Shown here in pieces: positions 1-25,670 of a stretch of 64,000 nt of DNA. Within the stretch, counting starts at the first letter, position 1; each line of letters begins with the position of its first letter. Made by a program: the position numbers and the translations under genes. Origin of the DNA: Piromyces finnis. Lineage: Eukaryota; Neocallimastigomycota; Neocallimastigomycetes; Neocallimastigales; Neocallimastigaceae. The notes under the pieces are model-generated. The model did not search any database. It saw only the letters and a list, made by a program, of their open reading frames with translations, and was not told where the DNA came from. The DNA lies in the NCBI GenBank assembly GCA_002104945.1, contig MCFH01000004.1, positions 1,216,001 through 1,280,000 on the forward strand. Reading direction: 5' to 3'.

Positions 1-6946
<6,946 letters not shown>

Positions 6947-7538
6947 ATTGCTTAAATATAAAACTATGTAAATAATATATCTTTAATATATTAATATAAG
7001 AAAATGATAAAATAGAAATAATTTAATTTTAAATGTAAAAATTAAAAAAAAAGCAAATTTTAATTTCACACATAAAACAAAAGCAAAAATTATCATTAAA
7101 ACATGAAATAGAAAAAAAAGAAAATATTTTTTTCTTTTTTTCTTTTTATATTTAATATATAAATATAACATTTATATATAGTACATATAGTACATAATAA
7201 AACAAATCAATCATGAAAAAAATCACAAAACTTTTTTTTTATTTTAAAAAATTAATAAAATATATATAAAAAATTAAAAAAAAAATGAAAAATAAAATAA
7301 AAAAAAAAAAAAAGTAAATAGTAAATGAATTTTTTTTTTTATTTTTATTTTTTTTATTTTGTACATTAAATAAATGACAAAAAAAAAAAGATTATTATGA
7401 AGAAATAATGCGTATGTGAGGGAAAAGGGAAAAAATAGTATTTTTATGTTATTATAGTATTATAAAAATGTCATAATTTAAAAAAAAAAGGTATATTTTA
7501 TTTTATTTTTTTGAGGTAGTCCAAGAGAGTTTACAATA
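6947..7538. other. Intergenic, 3' region of beta-tubulin
   Basis: AT-rich sequence with A- and T-homopolymers. It probably holds the tubulin 3' UTR. No gene seen. Confidence 0.6.
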
Positions 7539-7689
7539 ATTATTCTAGTGTGTGAAAAAGAAAAATAAATAAGTTTCATTTTGGGAAAGAAGTATTAACA
7601 ATAACAATTGAGGAGAATGGAATATTTATTGTAGTTAAAAAAAATAAAGGAAACTTTGAAGTAGTCTAATCAAACAAGACATTTATAAA

Positions 7690-7727
<38 letters not shown>

Positions 7728-7850
7728 GATGGAACTTTTTACCATAATAAGACAGATGATAAATATTATTTGGAAAGAACTTTACAAGTATCATATTCAA
7801 TCTGGCACTAACGAAGGAACACCATTCTTGGCGGTTACAGCGGAACTTCT
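7539..7850 (+). mobile_element. Two decayed LINE 3'-ORF fragments in series
   Basis: Sequence at about 7539-7622 aligns by eye with the segment near 49727-49807 of the full LINE (shared attattctagtgtgt, then a diverged ...gggaaagaagtattaacaat). After a (T)n tract of more than 30, a second copy of the same segment spans about 7733-7850. It carries ttcaatctggcactaacgaa, corresponding to LINE bases around 49832-49850. Both are diverged, frameshifted and lack 3' ends. They lie directly upstream of a better preserved copy at 7851. Confidence 0.75.
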
Positions 7851-8376
7851 TTTAACAATATCAATTACAATTCAAGGGAATGGAAAGAACTTTGTAAGCG
7901 TCAAATTCAATCTGGTATTAACGAAGGAACTCCATTCTTGACGGTAACCGCGGAACTTCTAACCAAAATCATGCCTTTTGCTATTGGCCAGCAATGGTTA
8001 ATGTTCAAAAGGTTTGAAGCAACATCCAAGAGCGTCAATGCTGAAGAAACAGCAAGACAGGCCAGGAGGGCCAGCGCAACCAATGGAGATCATAATTTTG
8101 TTCCATGATAAAATTTTGATCTTTGGCTTGGTGTCCCATTGAAAGTCAAATACAATTATTATACTTTAGTATAATAGTGGCTTTCTTACTTTAATTAAAA
8201 TTACTAGAATACATTATACCCAATTTTTATTCATTTGTGTTTATTTAAACATTTTTTTTTTTTTTAATTTTTAATTTTTCATTTTTTGTTCAATTTTATT
8301 TTTTATAACATGTAATTATAATTTTAATTAAATTAATAAAGTTTACAAATATTTGATGCCGTTAAAAAAAAAAAAA
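7851..8376 (+). mobile_element. 5'-truncated LINE copy (last ~80 codons + 3' UTR + polyA)
   Basis: From tttaacaatatcaattacaa to gatgccgtt plus (A)13 this matches the end of the full element at 44615-50304. The last ~80 codons of the ORF (stop near 8106) differ at only a handful of sites, followed by the full 3' UTR with the conserved gctttcttacttt and gatgccgtt-polyA end. The 3' UTR is somewhat more diverged, with small indels near 8260-8320. Truncation at the 5' end is typical of LINE reverse transcription. I could not find a convincing target-site duplication. Confidence 0.93.
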
Positions 8377-8465
8377 GTGTAACAAGTGGAAATAATGATT
8401 TGTCAACTGAAAAAATTTAACCTTTAAGTTGAATAAATAATAGTTGACCTTCATTCTTTATTTAA

Positions 8466-9160
8466 AATAGTTAGAATACATTATATTTTTTCATTTATTT
8501 GTACTTCTTTTTTTTTTTTTTTAATTGGAATTCCAATTTCATTGTTTCAGTTCCAAAGAAAAGTGATCTTTCATATTATAATAATTATTGTGGCAATTTG
8601 GTTTTTACAATAAAGAAAGTATTAGCGTATTTATATCTATCAGAGATATCTATTAAATATAAAGTAGAGTACCTTATTTTATTTTCCTTGACCTCAAAAA
8701 AAGCATATGATTAAGTTTTTATTTTTGATACTCTTACAAAGGTATATTAATTTGGTATAGGCAACAAATGTTTTGATTTTCTCAACAATCTCTATTCTAC
8801 CATAAAGACATGTGCAATTTTCTTGGATATACTTTCTAATCTATCAACCTTGGTATAAAACAAGAATGCCTTTTTTTCTTATACTATTCAATTTATATTA
8901 CTTTGATTGTTCTAGTAAGAAGAATGCCCAAAAAATACTCAAGTGACTTTTTGATTGGATAAATATAAGCTTTTGGTATAAATAAATAAGCAACTATCAT
9001 TATTAAACCAACTTTAATGTATTAACTTTTTATATAAGAATGTACTCAGTTCTAAATATCTCTTACTATGCTTTTCTTTTATAAAGAAAATTTTGCTCTT
9101 ACTCTTATTTTATTAAATACGTAGAAACAACAACAACAACAACAACATCAATAACAACAG
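8466..9160 (+). pseudogene. Ancient LINE reverse transcriptase fossil
   Basis: It starts with a diverged copy of the LINE 3' UTR motif (agaatacattatattttttcat, 8471-8500) and a T-tract. It then encodes a broken reverse transcriptase. IVSVPKKSDLSYYNNYCGN aligns with IVSIPKKGDLTDCDNYRGI of the intact element. After a deletion comes LTSKKAYD against LDLRKAYD. Further on, in shifting frames and with stops, are remnants matching LGIRGKSLQFIKNLY (about 8755-8790), GVRQGCP (about 8855-8875) and FGIQKCSTMVI (about 8970-9015). It was a member of the same LINE lineage, far older than the neighbouring copies, and non-functional. Confidence 0.8.
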
Positions 9161-10531
9161 GAATCCATATTTTCTTTCAGGATTTTTTTTTCTATTAATT
9201 TGAAAAATGTATCCATTCATTTTGGCATTCTATTCCAATATAAATAGAACTTGTAGAATTCAATCACTTATCAACGCAACTATCTTATAGAGTATTAATA
9301 ATAAGCTAAGTTTTGTTTTATTAATTTATTATATTAGTTAATTAGTTATTGTTATTATTATTTAATAATAATAGTAAAATGATTAATTAAACTTCAAGTA
9401 CTAATATATTATATTCAATTTCAAAATTAAGTGAAATATTGAATAAAATATTATTTTAAATGAAAATAATTTTTAATTTGAAAAAATATTGATTCTTGTA
9501 AATATGTAGACTCCATTTTGACACAAAGTTTATTTTTAAAAAATAAATAATAATCAAAGTTTGAAGAATTATAATGAATGTTTCACAAAAAAAATTATTA
9601 TTCATTTATTTATTTTATTTTATTTTTTTTTAAATAATATTTTAATATTCAAATGTTCTACTTTCAATAATTGATTGATATGTTTTTACTATTTTTTAGA
9701 TGCTTATTATGTATTGTTATATTATATATTATATTAATACTTTTTTTTAATAATTACTGATAATAATTTTAACTTTTTTGGTATTTAAATATATTTAAAT
9801 ATACAGCTATTAAATTATCTAGTTATTAAAAAAGAAAAATTTCTATATGTAATTATTAAATATTAAGCCGTTAAAAATATAAATACATTACATATATAAT
9901 AATGTATTTCAAATTTCTATATTATGTATTAGAATACAAGTCATAAATAATAATTTTATATACAATACAATCTTATTTCATAATATTATATTTTGAAGTA
10001 TAATGTAAGTATAATGTATTAATATATTAATATACAAAAATTTTATGGCTAAATAATATAATTTATTATATTTATCATTTATTATAATATACTATCTAAT
10101 TATAAAAATATATTAGCGATTTAATATAATTCTATTATTTAAACTTAAATAAATTTGATTATATAAATATTATATATATTATAATTATATTAATATATTG
10201 TTTCCTTGTTTTTTTTTTTTTTTTTTGATTTTTATCTTATAATTTTTTTAATAACAAATTTATTTTTCTAAAAATTTATTGTTGTTATAAAAAAAAAATA
10301 AACATAAAGTAAATATAAAATTTAACATTTTACGTAATATTTATTATTAAATTTATTAAGGAACTATAAACAATTTTTATTTGTTTATTATTCATTATTT
10401 ACTAATTATTAATTATTAAATAAATATCATCCATCAATATTATTTATCAATATTATTAATTATAATAATCGTAAAAATCGTAAACAAAACCTCATATTAA
10501 ATAACAATAAAATAAATAAGGAAAAGTAAAA
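9161..10531. other. Intergenic spacer upstream of septin
   Basis: AT-rich. A ccgttaaaaat string at 9868-9878 faintly recalls the LINE 3' end, but too little survives to call. A poly-T run lies at about 10210-10225. No gene seen. Confidence 0.6.
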
Positions 10532-13245
10532 ATGTCATCACCAAACGATTTTATTGGTATTGCTAATCTTCCAAATCAAAGACACAAGATTGTTTCCAGA
10601 AAGGGAGCACACTTTACAATTATGGTTGTTGGTAAGAAAACAGAAAACAAAAAAAAAAAAAAGAATAAAATTGATATTTTTTAATAATGAAAAATACTTT
10701 TTCAATACAGATTTTGGATTAATAATAACGAAATTTATTAACCTGAAAATAAACAAAAAAACCATAAATTGAAATAAGCAGTGAATATAAAATATTAAAA
10801 TAAAAAAAGTTTAATTATTGAGTATATAAAAGTAAAATGGAAAGTTTTTTTAACTAAATTTAATATAATAATAAAGAAATTAAATATTTATTATATTGAT
10901 AAGATTTATACTTTAATAATTGAATAAATAAATAAATAAATAAATAAACAAATAAAAAAAAAAAAAAAAAAAAAAGAAACTAAGGAAGAATAACTCGGTG
11001 AACAATTTAATAGAGTGATATTATAAACAGTAAAAATTATAATTTGTTATTTTTAAATTGAAAGAAATATTTGAAAAATGTTATTTTGATAAACAAAAAT
11101 AATATATATTAAAAAATACAATAGATACAACTTTCATACTATATATAAATAATATAAATAATATTATTAAACATAAGAGTTTAATAAAACCTATATAACA
11201 TTATTTTTAAATTTTTATTATTTATTAACTATAATTCTTATAATGAAAATAATAATATTGTATACTTTGAAAAGGTGAATCTGGTGCTGGTAAGACTACG
11301 TAAGTGTTTTTATTAATAATATCAATATATATAAATTAATATTGTAAGAAGAAATAAAATATAAAATTAACAAGCCAATGTATTATATATTTATGTATTT
11401 TAGTTTTATTAATACTTTATTTGCAGCTTTAATGAGAGAATACCAAAATGAAGATAAGAGATTCCAAAAACAATTAGAAAGAACTGTTGAAATTGAAATT
11501 ATTAGAGCTGGTAATTTTTTTTTGTTATTATTATATGTATATAAATATATGTATATTTTTATTATAAATATAAAGATTATTATATTATTAAATAAATAAA
11601 AATGGCTTTTTTTTTCCTTTTTTTTTAAATTAAATAAATTAAATAGAAATTGAAGAAAAAGGTTTCAATGTTCAATTAACTATTATTGATACTCCAGGAT
11701 TTGGTGATTATGTTAACAATTCTGATTGTTGGGTTCCAATTGTTGAATTCATTGATGAACAACACTTAAATTATATGAAACAAGAAAGAAAAGCTAATAG
11801 AAGAAATATTGATGATATGAGAGTTCATGCTTGTTTATACTTCATTCAACCAACTGGTCATACGTATAAATTATTTCCAAAATGATGATTATAAATAATA
11901 ATTATATAGTTATATAATTATACTAATAAAATATTAATGATTAATTAACTTATTTTTATGAATTAAAATATTAAAATTCATATAGATTAAAACCATTAGA
12001 TATTGAAGTTATGAAACAATTAGGTTCAAGAGTTAATTTAATTCCAGTTATTGCAAAAGCTGATACAATTACTCGTGCTGATCTTACTGCTTTTAAGAAC
12101 AGAGTAAGTAAAAAAATAAAAATTTTTTAAATATTTGATTTATTATGTTTATATATAAATCTATTTTTTTTTTCAATGTAATGCCAGATTCTTGATTGTA
12201 TTAAGTTCCATAATATAAATGTCTTCTGTCCACCAATTGAAAGTGATGATGAAGATACTACCAGAAGAAATACTGCAATTGCTGTAAATATATAAAAAAT
12301 AAATTTTAAATATATTTAGTTTAACAAAATATAAAAATATTAACTTGCTTTAATAAATTAAATAGAATGCTATGCCATATGCTGTTATAGGTAGTGAACA
12401 AGATGTTGTTACTCCAGATGGTCGTCGTGTTAAAGGTCGTCAATATTTATGGGGTGTTGCTGAAGGTAATTTTACTATTGTTATTATTATAGTTTTAATA
12501 TAAAAATTTAAATTGATAAAATATATTAAATGATTATTATATTTTTTAATAAATTAGTTGAAAATGAAGAACACTGTGATTTCAAGAAACTTAGAAATTT
12601 ATTAATTAGGTAAAATATTATGAAGATTTTCTTTGGTATAGATATTTATATATTTATCAAAATTATTAATTATATATTTATATTTAAATAATAGAACTCA
12701 TATGGATAGTTTAATTTCTACCACTGAAGAAGTTCACTATGAAGACTATAGAGCTAACAGACTTACTAAAGAAGGTAGAACTGATGATGATCCACAAGTC
12801 AGGTATATTTTAAGTATAAACATAATATATATAGTTTACATGACTGCTTCAGTTTGTGTATTTTAAATATATAATTTGGGAAATATAATAATGATATATT
12901 TTTATATTTTAGAGCTAGAAAATTGTTTGATGCTAAGATGAAGGAAGAAGAAGAAGCTCTTAGAAAACGTTTTACTGAACAAGTTCGTACTGAAGAAAGT
13001 AAATTTAGAAAATGGGAACAAGAAGTAAGTTTAATTTAAAATATTATTATTTATTAATTTGATATTAATGTTGTATTTTATAATAAAAAAAATTATTCTA
13101 AATATTTAAAAATATTTAATAGTTAATTGATGAACGTGATAGACTTAACAAAGACCTTGAAGCTGAACATTCAGCTGTTCAAGCCTTAAAGGCTGAAATT
13201 GAAGCTTTAAAATCCCCAGTTCAATCTCGCAGTCCAAGAAAGTAG
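10532..13245 (+). CDS. CDC11: Septin, Cdc11/AspA-like (11 exons)
   Basis: GTP-binding cytoskeletal protein that assembles into hetero-oligomeric septin filaments at cortex and septa. Exons: 10532-10631, 11275-11299, 11404-11510, 11647-11863, 11986-12103, 12188-12283, 12366-12465, 12558-12609, 12695-12802, 12913-13024, 13123-13245; 385 aa. The N-terminal GIANLPNQRHKIV is characteristic of the Cdc11/AspA class. The P-loop GESGAGKTT is at 34-42, DTPGFGD at 92-98 and AKAD at 173-176. The septin unique element is around GRQYLWG. A C-terminal coiled coil starts near residue 300. The P-loop is split by introns on both sides, so exon 2 is a 25-base microexon. The 643-base first intron is long for this genome. 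Septin identity is firm; the Cdc11 subclass is from the N-terminal motif. Confidence 0.96.
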
Positions 13246-13895
13246 ATAATTAAGTAATTAACTTTGAAATACCATAGCAATGGAAATAATATATATATTT
13301 AAAATGAAAGAATGAATATTTTTTCAGTATAATAATATAATATGATATAAGCAATTTGACCAAAAAAGAAACATAATATCAATATGCTATTTTTTTATAA
13401 ATTAAAAATTAACATTATAAAAATACAGAATAAAGATAAAAAAAAAACAAAAACAAAAACAAAAAAAAAAACAAAAAAAAAAACTTTAAAATGTACTTAA
13501 CTATTTTCAGTAAGAAGTAAACGAAAAAAAAATACAAATACTATAACAAAAAAAAAAAAAAACAAACAAACAAAACAAAATAAAAGCAAAAACAAACAAA
13601 CACAGAAGAAGAAAAATAAAAACTTCAATCATCTTTATAGATTTTTTTTTCTTTTTATAATTTAATTTTTATAGTTAATATTATAAATTATATATGAAAT
13701 ATTTATATTTACCATATGTAAACAGTATATACATTTATAAATCGAAATAGAATAAACAAAATTATAAAATAAAAATATAAATAAATTAAAATAATATTTT
13801 TAAGAATGATTATTTTGTTTATATTTTATTAAGAGTTTTTATTGTAAACTATTCTTTATATCTATTTATATATACATTTTATATAAAAATATTTT

Positions 13896-14153
<258 letters not shown>

Positions 14154-15331
14154 TAATAATAATTCGAATATAATAATTGATAATTATATTAATATATTTT
14201 TATAATTTATCAGCCATTATAATTATTTTCACAAATATTACTGCAAGTTTTTATTTTAATTAGTAATTTCTATTTTTTTTATTTATTTGATTATTTTTTC
14301 ATTTTATTTTTTTTTATAAATGCATCTGTTAGTATTTTTAACGATGAGATTATTTATATAAAGAGTAATAATTATACAGAATAAAAATTATTATTGTAAT
14401 TAGACTATTATTCACATATTATATATTACAAATAAAAATGTATTTCATGATAGGGTTTAACAATTTTGTAATTAATATTATATAACATTATTCTTTTTAA
14501 AAGATATTGAAATTTAATTTATTAACACAAAATATATAATTGAAAATGGAAGATACTGAATATTCATTTATTTTTCAGTAAAATTTTCGAAGCCCTTTAA
14601 TTAATAGCTTTATTAAACTAGCATCAGAATTATTGAAACTCCTAATGTAACATATCACTGATTAATTAATTAATATATGAATGAATGGATATAGATTCTA
14701 TATTCCAGTAGATGAAACTGCATCATTATTACAAAATATTAGTAAATTAATATAAGTAGGAACATATATTAGATTTCGTAATAGCGTATCTTACAATAGG
14801 ATTATCAGATCCTTTTTTTTTTTTTTTTTTTTTTACAGATCTAGGTTTTACTAGAATTAATTTTGATGAGTATAATCAAATCATATTATACTTTTATACC
14901 GTCATTTATATAATCTGAAGGAAGTGATTATCATTATTCTAATTTATTATTGATTATTACAATTAAAAAAAAAAGAAAAACAACTCAATATTAAAAGATT
15001 TCTCATACATATCAGTATTTGAAAATTTTAATAAAAAAAACATATAATGATGAAACTAAAAGCAATTGGTATTATGGTGTATTTTTGAGTTATGAAATGA
15101 ATTATAATTTTATATAATATGTAATTGTAATTTATAACGAAAAGAATGAAAGAGCTTAACAAGAAAGTACGAACAAATAAAATATAATGGAATGAAACAA
15201 TAAATAACAATTATTAGATTACTGAATAATAAGTAATATATAAGATTTTATTTTAATATGTAAATATTTAAATTATTTAAAATCAATCCTTTTTCTTTTT
15301 TATTAATTAAAGTGTCGAAATTTTAAAAAAG

Positions 15332-15471
<140 letters not shown>

Positions 15472-16122
15472 AATTTAAAAATATATAAAATGTTAATTTG
15501 GTAAACAAATGTTATATCACTTTTTTCCTTTTTATTTAAATAATAAATAATTTATAAAAATTTATGTAATTCATTAATTATAATTAAAATATTAAAAACA
15601 AAATTCTAAGATTTAAGATATGAATATTTATTAGAGAGTAATATATATTCAATCAATACTTTTAAAAGAAGAAGAAAAAAAAAGTTCTTGTATTTTAAGA
15701 TTTCTTTATATATATATATATTTTTTTTAAAGAAAAAGGCCTTTCATCTAATAATTTTATACTATAATAGAAAGTATATATAAATACTAAAGATAGTTAT
15801 TTTATGGTAAATACATTAATAATACATTGTTTTAATGTATAGTAAGTATTTTAATAGCTGTTTAATCTAAAATTAAAATTTGTATTTTTTGATTCGAAAG
15901 AGCAAAATTAATAATCATCAACTTTATCTATTTTCATCATCATTGTTATTGTTATATATATATTTATCGTTTTATTATTATTATTTTAAAAATCTTTAAT
16001 TTTAAAATAATACATATAAATATTTTATAAATATATATTATTAAAAGTTTTTCTAAAAATAGAAACATTTTAATGATGTTTAGAAATGAACAAATAATAA
16101 TAATAATAATAATTAATAAAAG

Positions 16123-16400
16123 AGAGAGAGAGAGAGAAAAAAAAAAAAAAAAAAAAAAAAGAAAAAAAGAAAAAATTAAAAAACAATTAATTATGAAGCT
16201 AATAAGTTATATATATATATATATATTTTCTTTTTCTAATTTTCTTTTTCTCTTCCTTCCTTCCTTCTTTCTTTCCTTTTTTTTTTTTCTTTTTCTTTTT
16301 TTAAATTTATATTTATATTTATATTTATATATCCCACTTTATCTTTTAAAATTTGTATTTTTAAAACCTTTTTTTTTTTTTTTTTTTTTTTTCTTTTGAT
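16123..16400. repeat. AG/A tract and polypyrimidine tract
   Basis: An (AG)7-A24-like purine run is followed within 100 bases by CTTT/CCTT-rich pyrimidine sequence ending in a long T run (about 16371-16392). An open frame crosses it but encodes only low-complexity K and F/L/Y runs, so it is not a gene. Confidence 0.85.
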
Positions 16401-16950
16401 AAGATCATTGATAATACAAATAAATATAATTTTTATTTAAATTTATATATTTTCTTTAAATTATATATGCATAATAATTAAATTAATTATTGTATATATT
16501 ATTTTATTTTTGCATATATCAAATTTTAAATCTAAAAGTCAATTATTCATATTATTTATCATGATATTTATTAATAGGGATTTCCTTTCTTTTCTTTATT
16601 ATTATTGCTATTATATATTGTATTGAAATTATTATATTATTATATTTATATATTTCATTCGTTTTTTAATTGATTTTTGTATATATATTAAACAATTATT
16701 TATTAGCAACAATAACTTTAATAATAATAATAATAGTAATAACAAAAACATAAAAACTATTATTAAAAATATATTCATTTCTAATAAATATTTTTTGTTT
16801 TATTTATTTTGTTATAGGGGGTTTTTCTTCAAAAGTATACAAGCTTTTAAATAGAAAATTTAGAAATTTGGATAAAGAAAAGTTGAAGAAACAGAAGGAA
16901 ATAAGATAAATAAAGTAAAGTAAAATAAGATAAAATAGAATATAATAGAA

Positions 16951-17005
<55 letters not shown>

Positions 17006-17198
17006 TAATAATAATATAATTATTATTATGTTATAAAAAAATATAGAAGTTCGATTATTATAATTTATTGAAGAATTAATTAAAATTTAATAATAATAAT
17101 ATTATAATATAAAATATTATGTTTTAATTTTAATTGTAATAATTATTTTAAAATATAAAAAATAAAAACCATAATATAAATATTAAAAAGGTTTTAAA

Positions 17199-22964
<5,766 letters not shown>

Positions 22965-23355
22965 ATTTGCATAATAATCCAAATTATATTATCAAACAAC
23001 ATAACTTATATTATTACTATTGAAAAATATTAAATTAATGTGTAATTTTTTTTTTACTTTTTTTTTTAATAATTAATATCTTATATATCCAAAAGTTGAA
23101 AATGACAATACTACTAATAATAATGATAAAAAAAAATAAAATACACAATATAAATATTTAAATATTTATCTTTTTTAATAATTTCGAAATATTAGTTGTT
23201 AAAAAGTAATTTATATTATTAAATGTTATTTAATGGAATATTATTATAAAAATTAATTTGGTGTTGAATTATTTCTTTTTTTTTTTTATTTATTTATTTA
23301 TAAAAGCAAATAAATTAGTGAATGAGTTATAGCATAATATATCTATTTATATATT
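22965..23355. other. Convergent 3' spacer
   Basis: Short AT-rich gap between the plus-strand PNUTS-like gene and the minus-strand cyclin. It should hold both 3' UTRs. Nothing else seen. Confidence 0.6.
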
Positions 23356-24609
23356 TTACATACTTAAAACATCATCAGGATTTATTTTTGAATAGAGTTC
23401 ATGACACCACTTAAGTATATGTGTATAAAAGTACATATTATATTAATAATATAATAATATAAATATAATATATTATAAATACTTTTTTTTTTTTACCTGT
23501 GAAAAAGTTTTATATATTCCTATATTTAAGTTTTTCAATCCAAAATATAAACTTGCTATTGCGATTGCTTTATGGGAATAATTTATACAAATTTCAGGAT
23601 TTAAATAACAATCATTAATAAATGACCACGATACTTGTGTTAAATGCCTTAATACATTTTCTATTTATGTGAAAGATTCAATTTAATTTAATGTAATATT
23701 TATATTTATATTTATACATATTTAAAGATTTACCTAAATTTAATGAAATACTTCTTTTATAATCATATTTTAAATCACAAAAATCCGAAATTAAATAATC
23801 TTGAAAAAACCTTTGTAAATATTGATAAGCTAGTTTTGTATTGACATCAAATTTTAATACTCGAAGTAAAATCAATTCAGAATTAACCAAGGAATTACAA
23901 AATTTCCAAAAATTCTTAAATTATACATTTTCTTATGTTAATATAAAATTAAATATTTTTTTTTTTTTTTTTTAAGCATAACAAAAATATATATATTTAC
24001 ATCATCTATTTTTAGTGTTTTTTCTTCAGGATGCTGTACTCTTACAAATCAATATTAAATATAAAATTAATTTATAAATTTTATATTGAATTAAATTATG
24101 AGATTTAATATTACCTATAACCAACATTTATTACATCTCGAATTTTTCTGTTCACTTCATTTGATTTACAAGCAAGATATAAACAAGTGCAACATAGAAG
24201 CTATTATTATTGCATATTTTATTTATTTAATTTGTCTATATTTTAATTTTTATATCTACATACTATACTATATATAATAATTATAATTATATACTTCATT
24301 ATCAAGTGGTGTATCAATTTCAGGGTCAATAATTTTCTCCTTTATTTGATTTTCTTGATTGTTTATATTTTTTAATTTATAGTGATTATTAAATTTATGA
24401 AAAAATGTTAATGCCAAAGAAAACGTTTGCTGAGATCTTAAATATTGTCAAAAATAATAAAATAATAATAAAATATTAATTTAATTTATATACATATATA
24501 TATATTTTAACTATTTTGACATGAAATTTAATTAATTTTATTACATTTTTAATAAATCAGAACATTTCTTCATATATTTTATATAATAAGCATATTCATA
24601 CTGGTTCAT
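23356..24609 (-). CDS. CCNQ: Cyclin Q (FAM58)-like cyclin (7 exons)
   Basis: Predicted regulatory cyclin; in animals cyclin Q activates CDK10. Exons on the minus strand: 24609-24545, 24436-24295, 24200-24115, 24040-24001, 23914-23734, 23660-23497, 23409-23356; 243 aa, close to the ~248 aa of human cyclin Q. A first cyclin fold carries LYLACKSNEVNRKIRDVINV (about 78-97), matching the family's YLA.K.EE..R..RDIINV. After a spacer comes FWKFCNSLVNSELILLRVL, matching the FW.LRDSIV..EL..LRVL pattern. The second fold includes HKAIAIASLYFGL. The assignment rests on these blocks; cyclin L or another transcription cyclin is the alternative. No CDK gene lies in the window. Confidence 0.8.
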
Positions 24610-25670
24610 TTTAATAATAATTTGGATGTGTTATTAATTCTTTTATTTTATATTTTGTATATAAGTATGATATCATAAAAATATTAACATTTATTTTTTT
24701 TAAATGAAATGTCTTTGAAATCTAATTTTAAATATTTTAATTATAAATAAATTATTTTTAATCATAGTAACATAATAAATTCAATATGTATCATACATTT
24801 TATTAATTATAAAAAATAATAAATAAAGTTTAATATACCAATACAATTAAAAGATAATTGTGATATAACCATTTTAAAAGTTATTTAATTTATTAAATAC
24901 TTTTAAAAAAAGAAATAAAAGAATAAAAATAAAAATAATAGAAAAAAAAATATTAATTTAACCGAAAAATAATAAATAAGAGTATAAACAAGTAAATAGC
25001 ATTTATTTTCGATAAAATAGTAAATTAAAAAAAAAAAAAAGATAAAAAATAAAAAAGAATAGAAAAAAAAAAAAAAAAAAAAAGAGTAAACAAAAATAAA
25101 TAATAAAAATAATAAATCAAAGATTGATTATAAAATAAAGAAATATTATATATATAATATTGTTATTATTAGAACAATTTGAAAAGATTCATATATATTT
25201 TTTTATTAATAGAATAAATTGAAAAAAATTGAAAGAATAAGCTTAAAAACATATCTATTTTATTATTCAATATTTATTTCATTTATTTATTATTAATTTT
25301 AAATTAAAAAATAAAACAATAACAACAATAATAAAAACGAAAGCAAATACAAAAACAATAGAAAAAAAAAAATAATAAAAAATAAATAAAAAATAAATAA
25401 AGAAAAAAGTAATAATAAATAAAAATAAAAATAAATAGTAATAACATTATTATTATAAAAGAAATTATTAATCCCATTTTATATATTTTAATAAAATTCC
25501 GCAAATTAAAAATAGACAAAAAATATATATCACAATATTATATATATAATAACAAATACAGGAATAATAATAATATCTTTAATAATAAAGAATATTAGAT
25601 AAATTCTTAAATTATTGAATTATTATAATTATCATTTTTGTAAATATTATTTATAGGATAATTAAACATA
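24610..25670. other. Divergent promoter spacer
   Basis: About 1 kb between the minus-strand cyclin and plus-strand BLTP2 gene, probably holding both promoters. It is A-rich with runs near 25027-25086. No gene seen; the minus-strand frame at 25304-25519 is low-complexity F/I/Y. Confidence 0.6.

Noticed and set aside
7726-7941. 71-aa frame at the LINE fragments as a gene
   Set aside because: It crosses the junction between two LINE copies and changes frame; it is debris, not a host gene.
7691-8400. Target-site duplication around the 7851-8376 LINE copy
   Set aside because: Sequence after the polyA (gtgtaacaagtgg) has no match at the 5' junctions; earlier insertions or decay have erased it.
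16073-16399. 108-aa open frame on the plus strand
   Set aside because: Encodes only K/R and F/L/Y runs from purine and pyrimidine tracts; no family resemblance or splice context.
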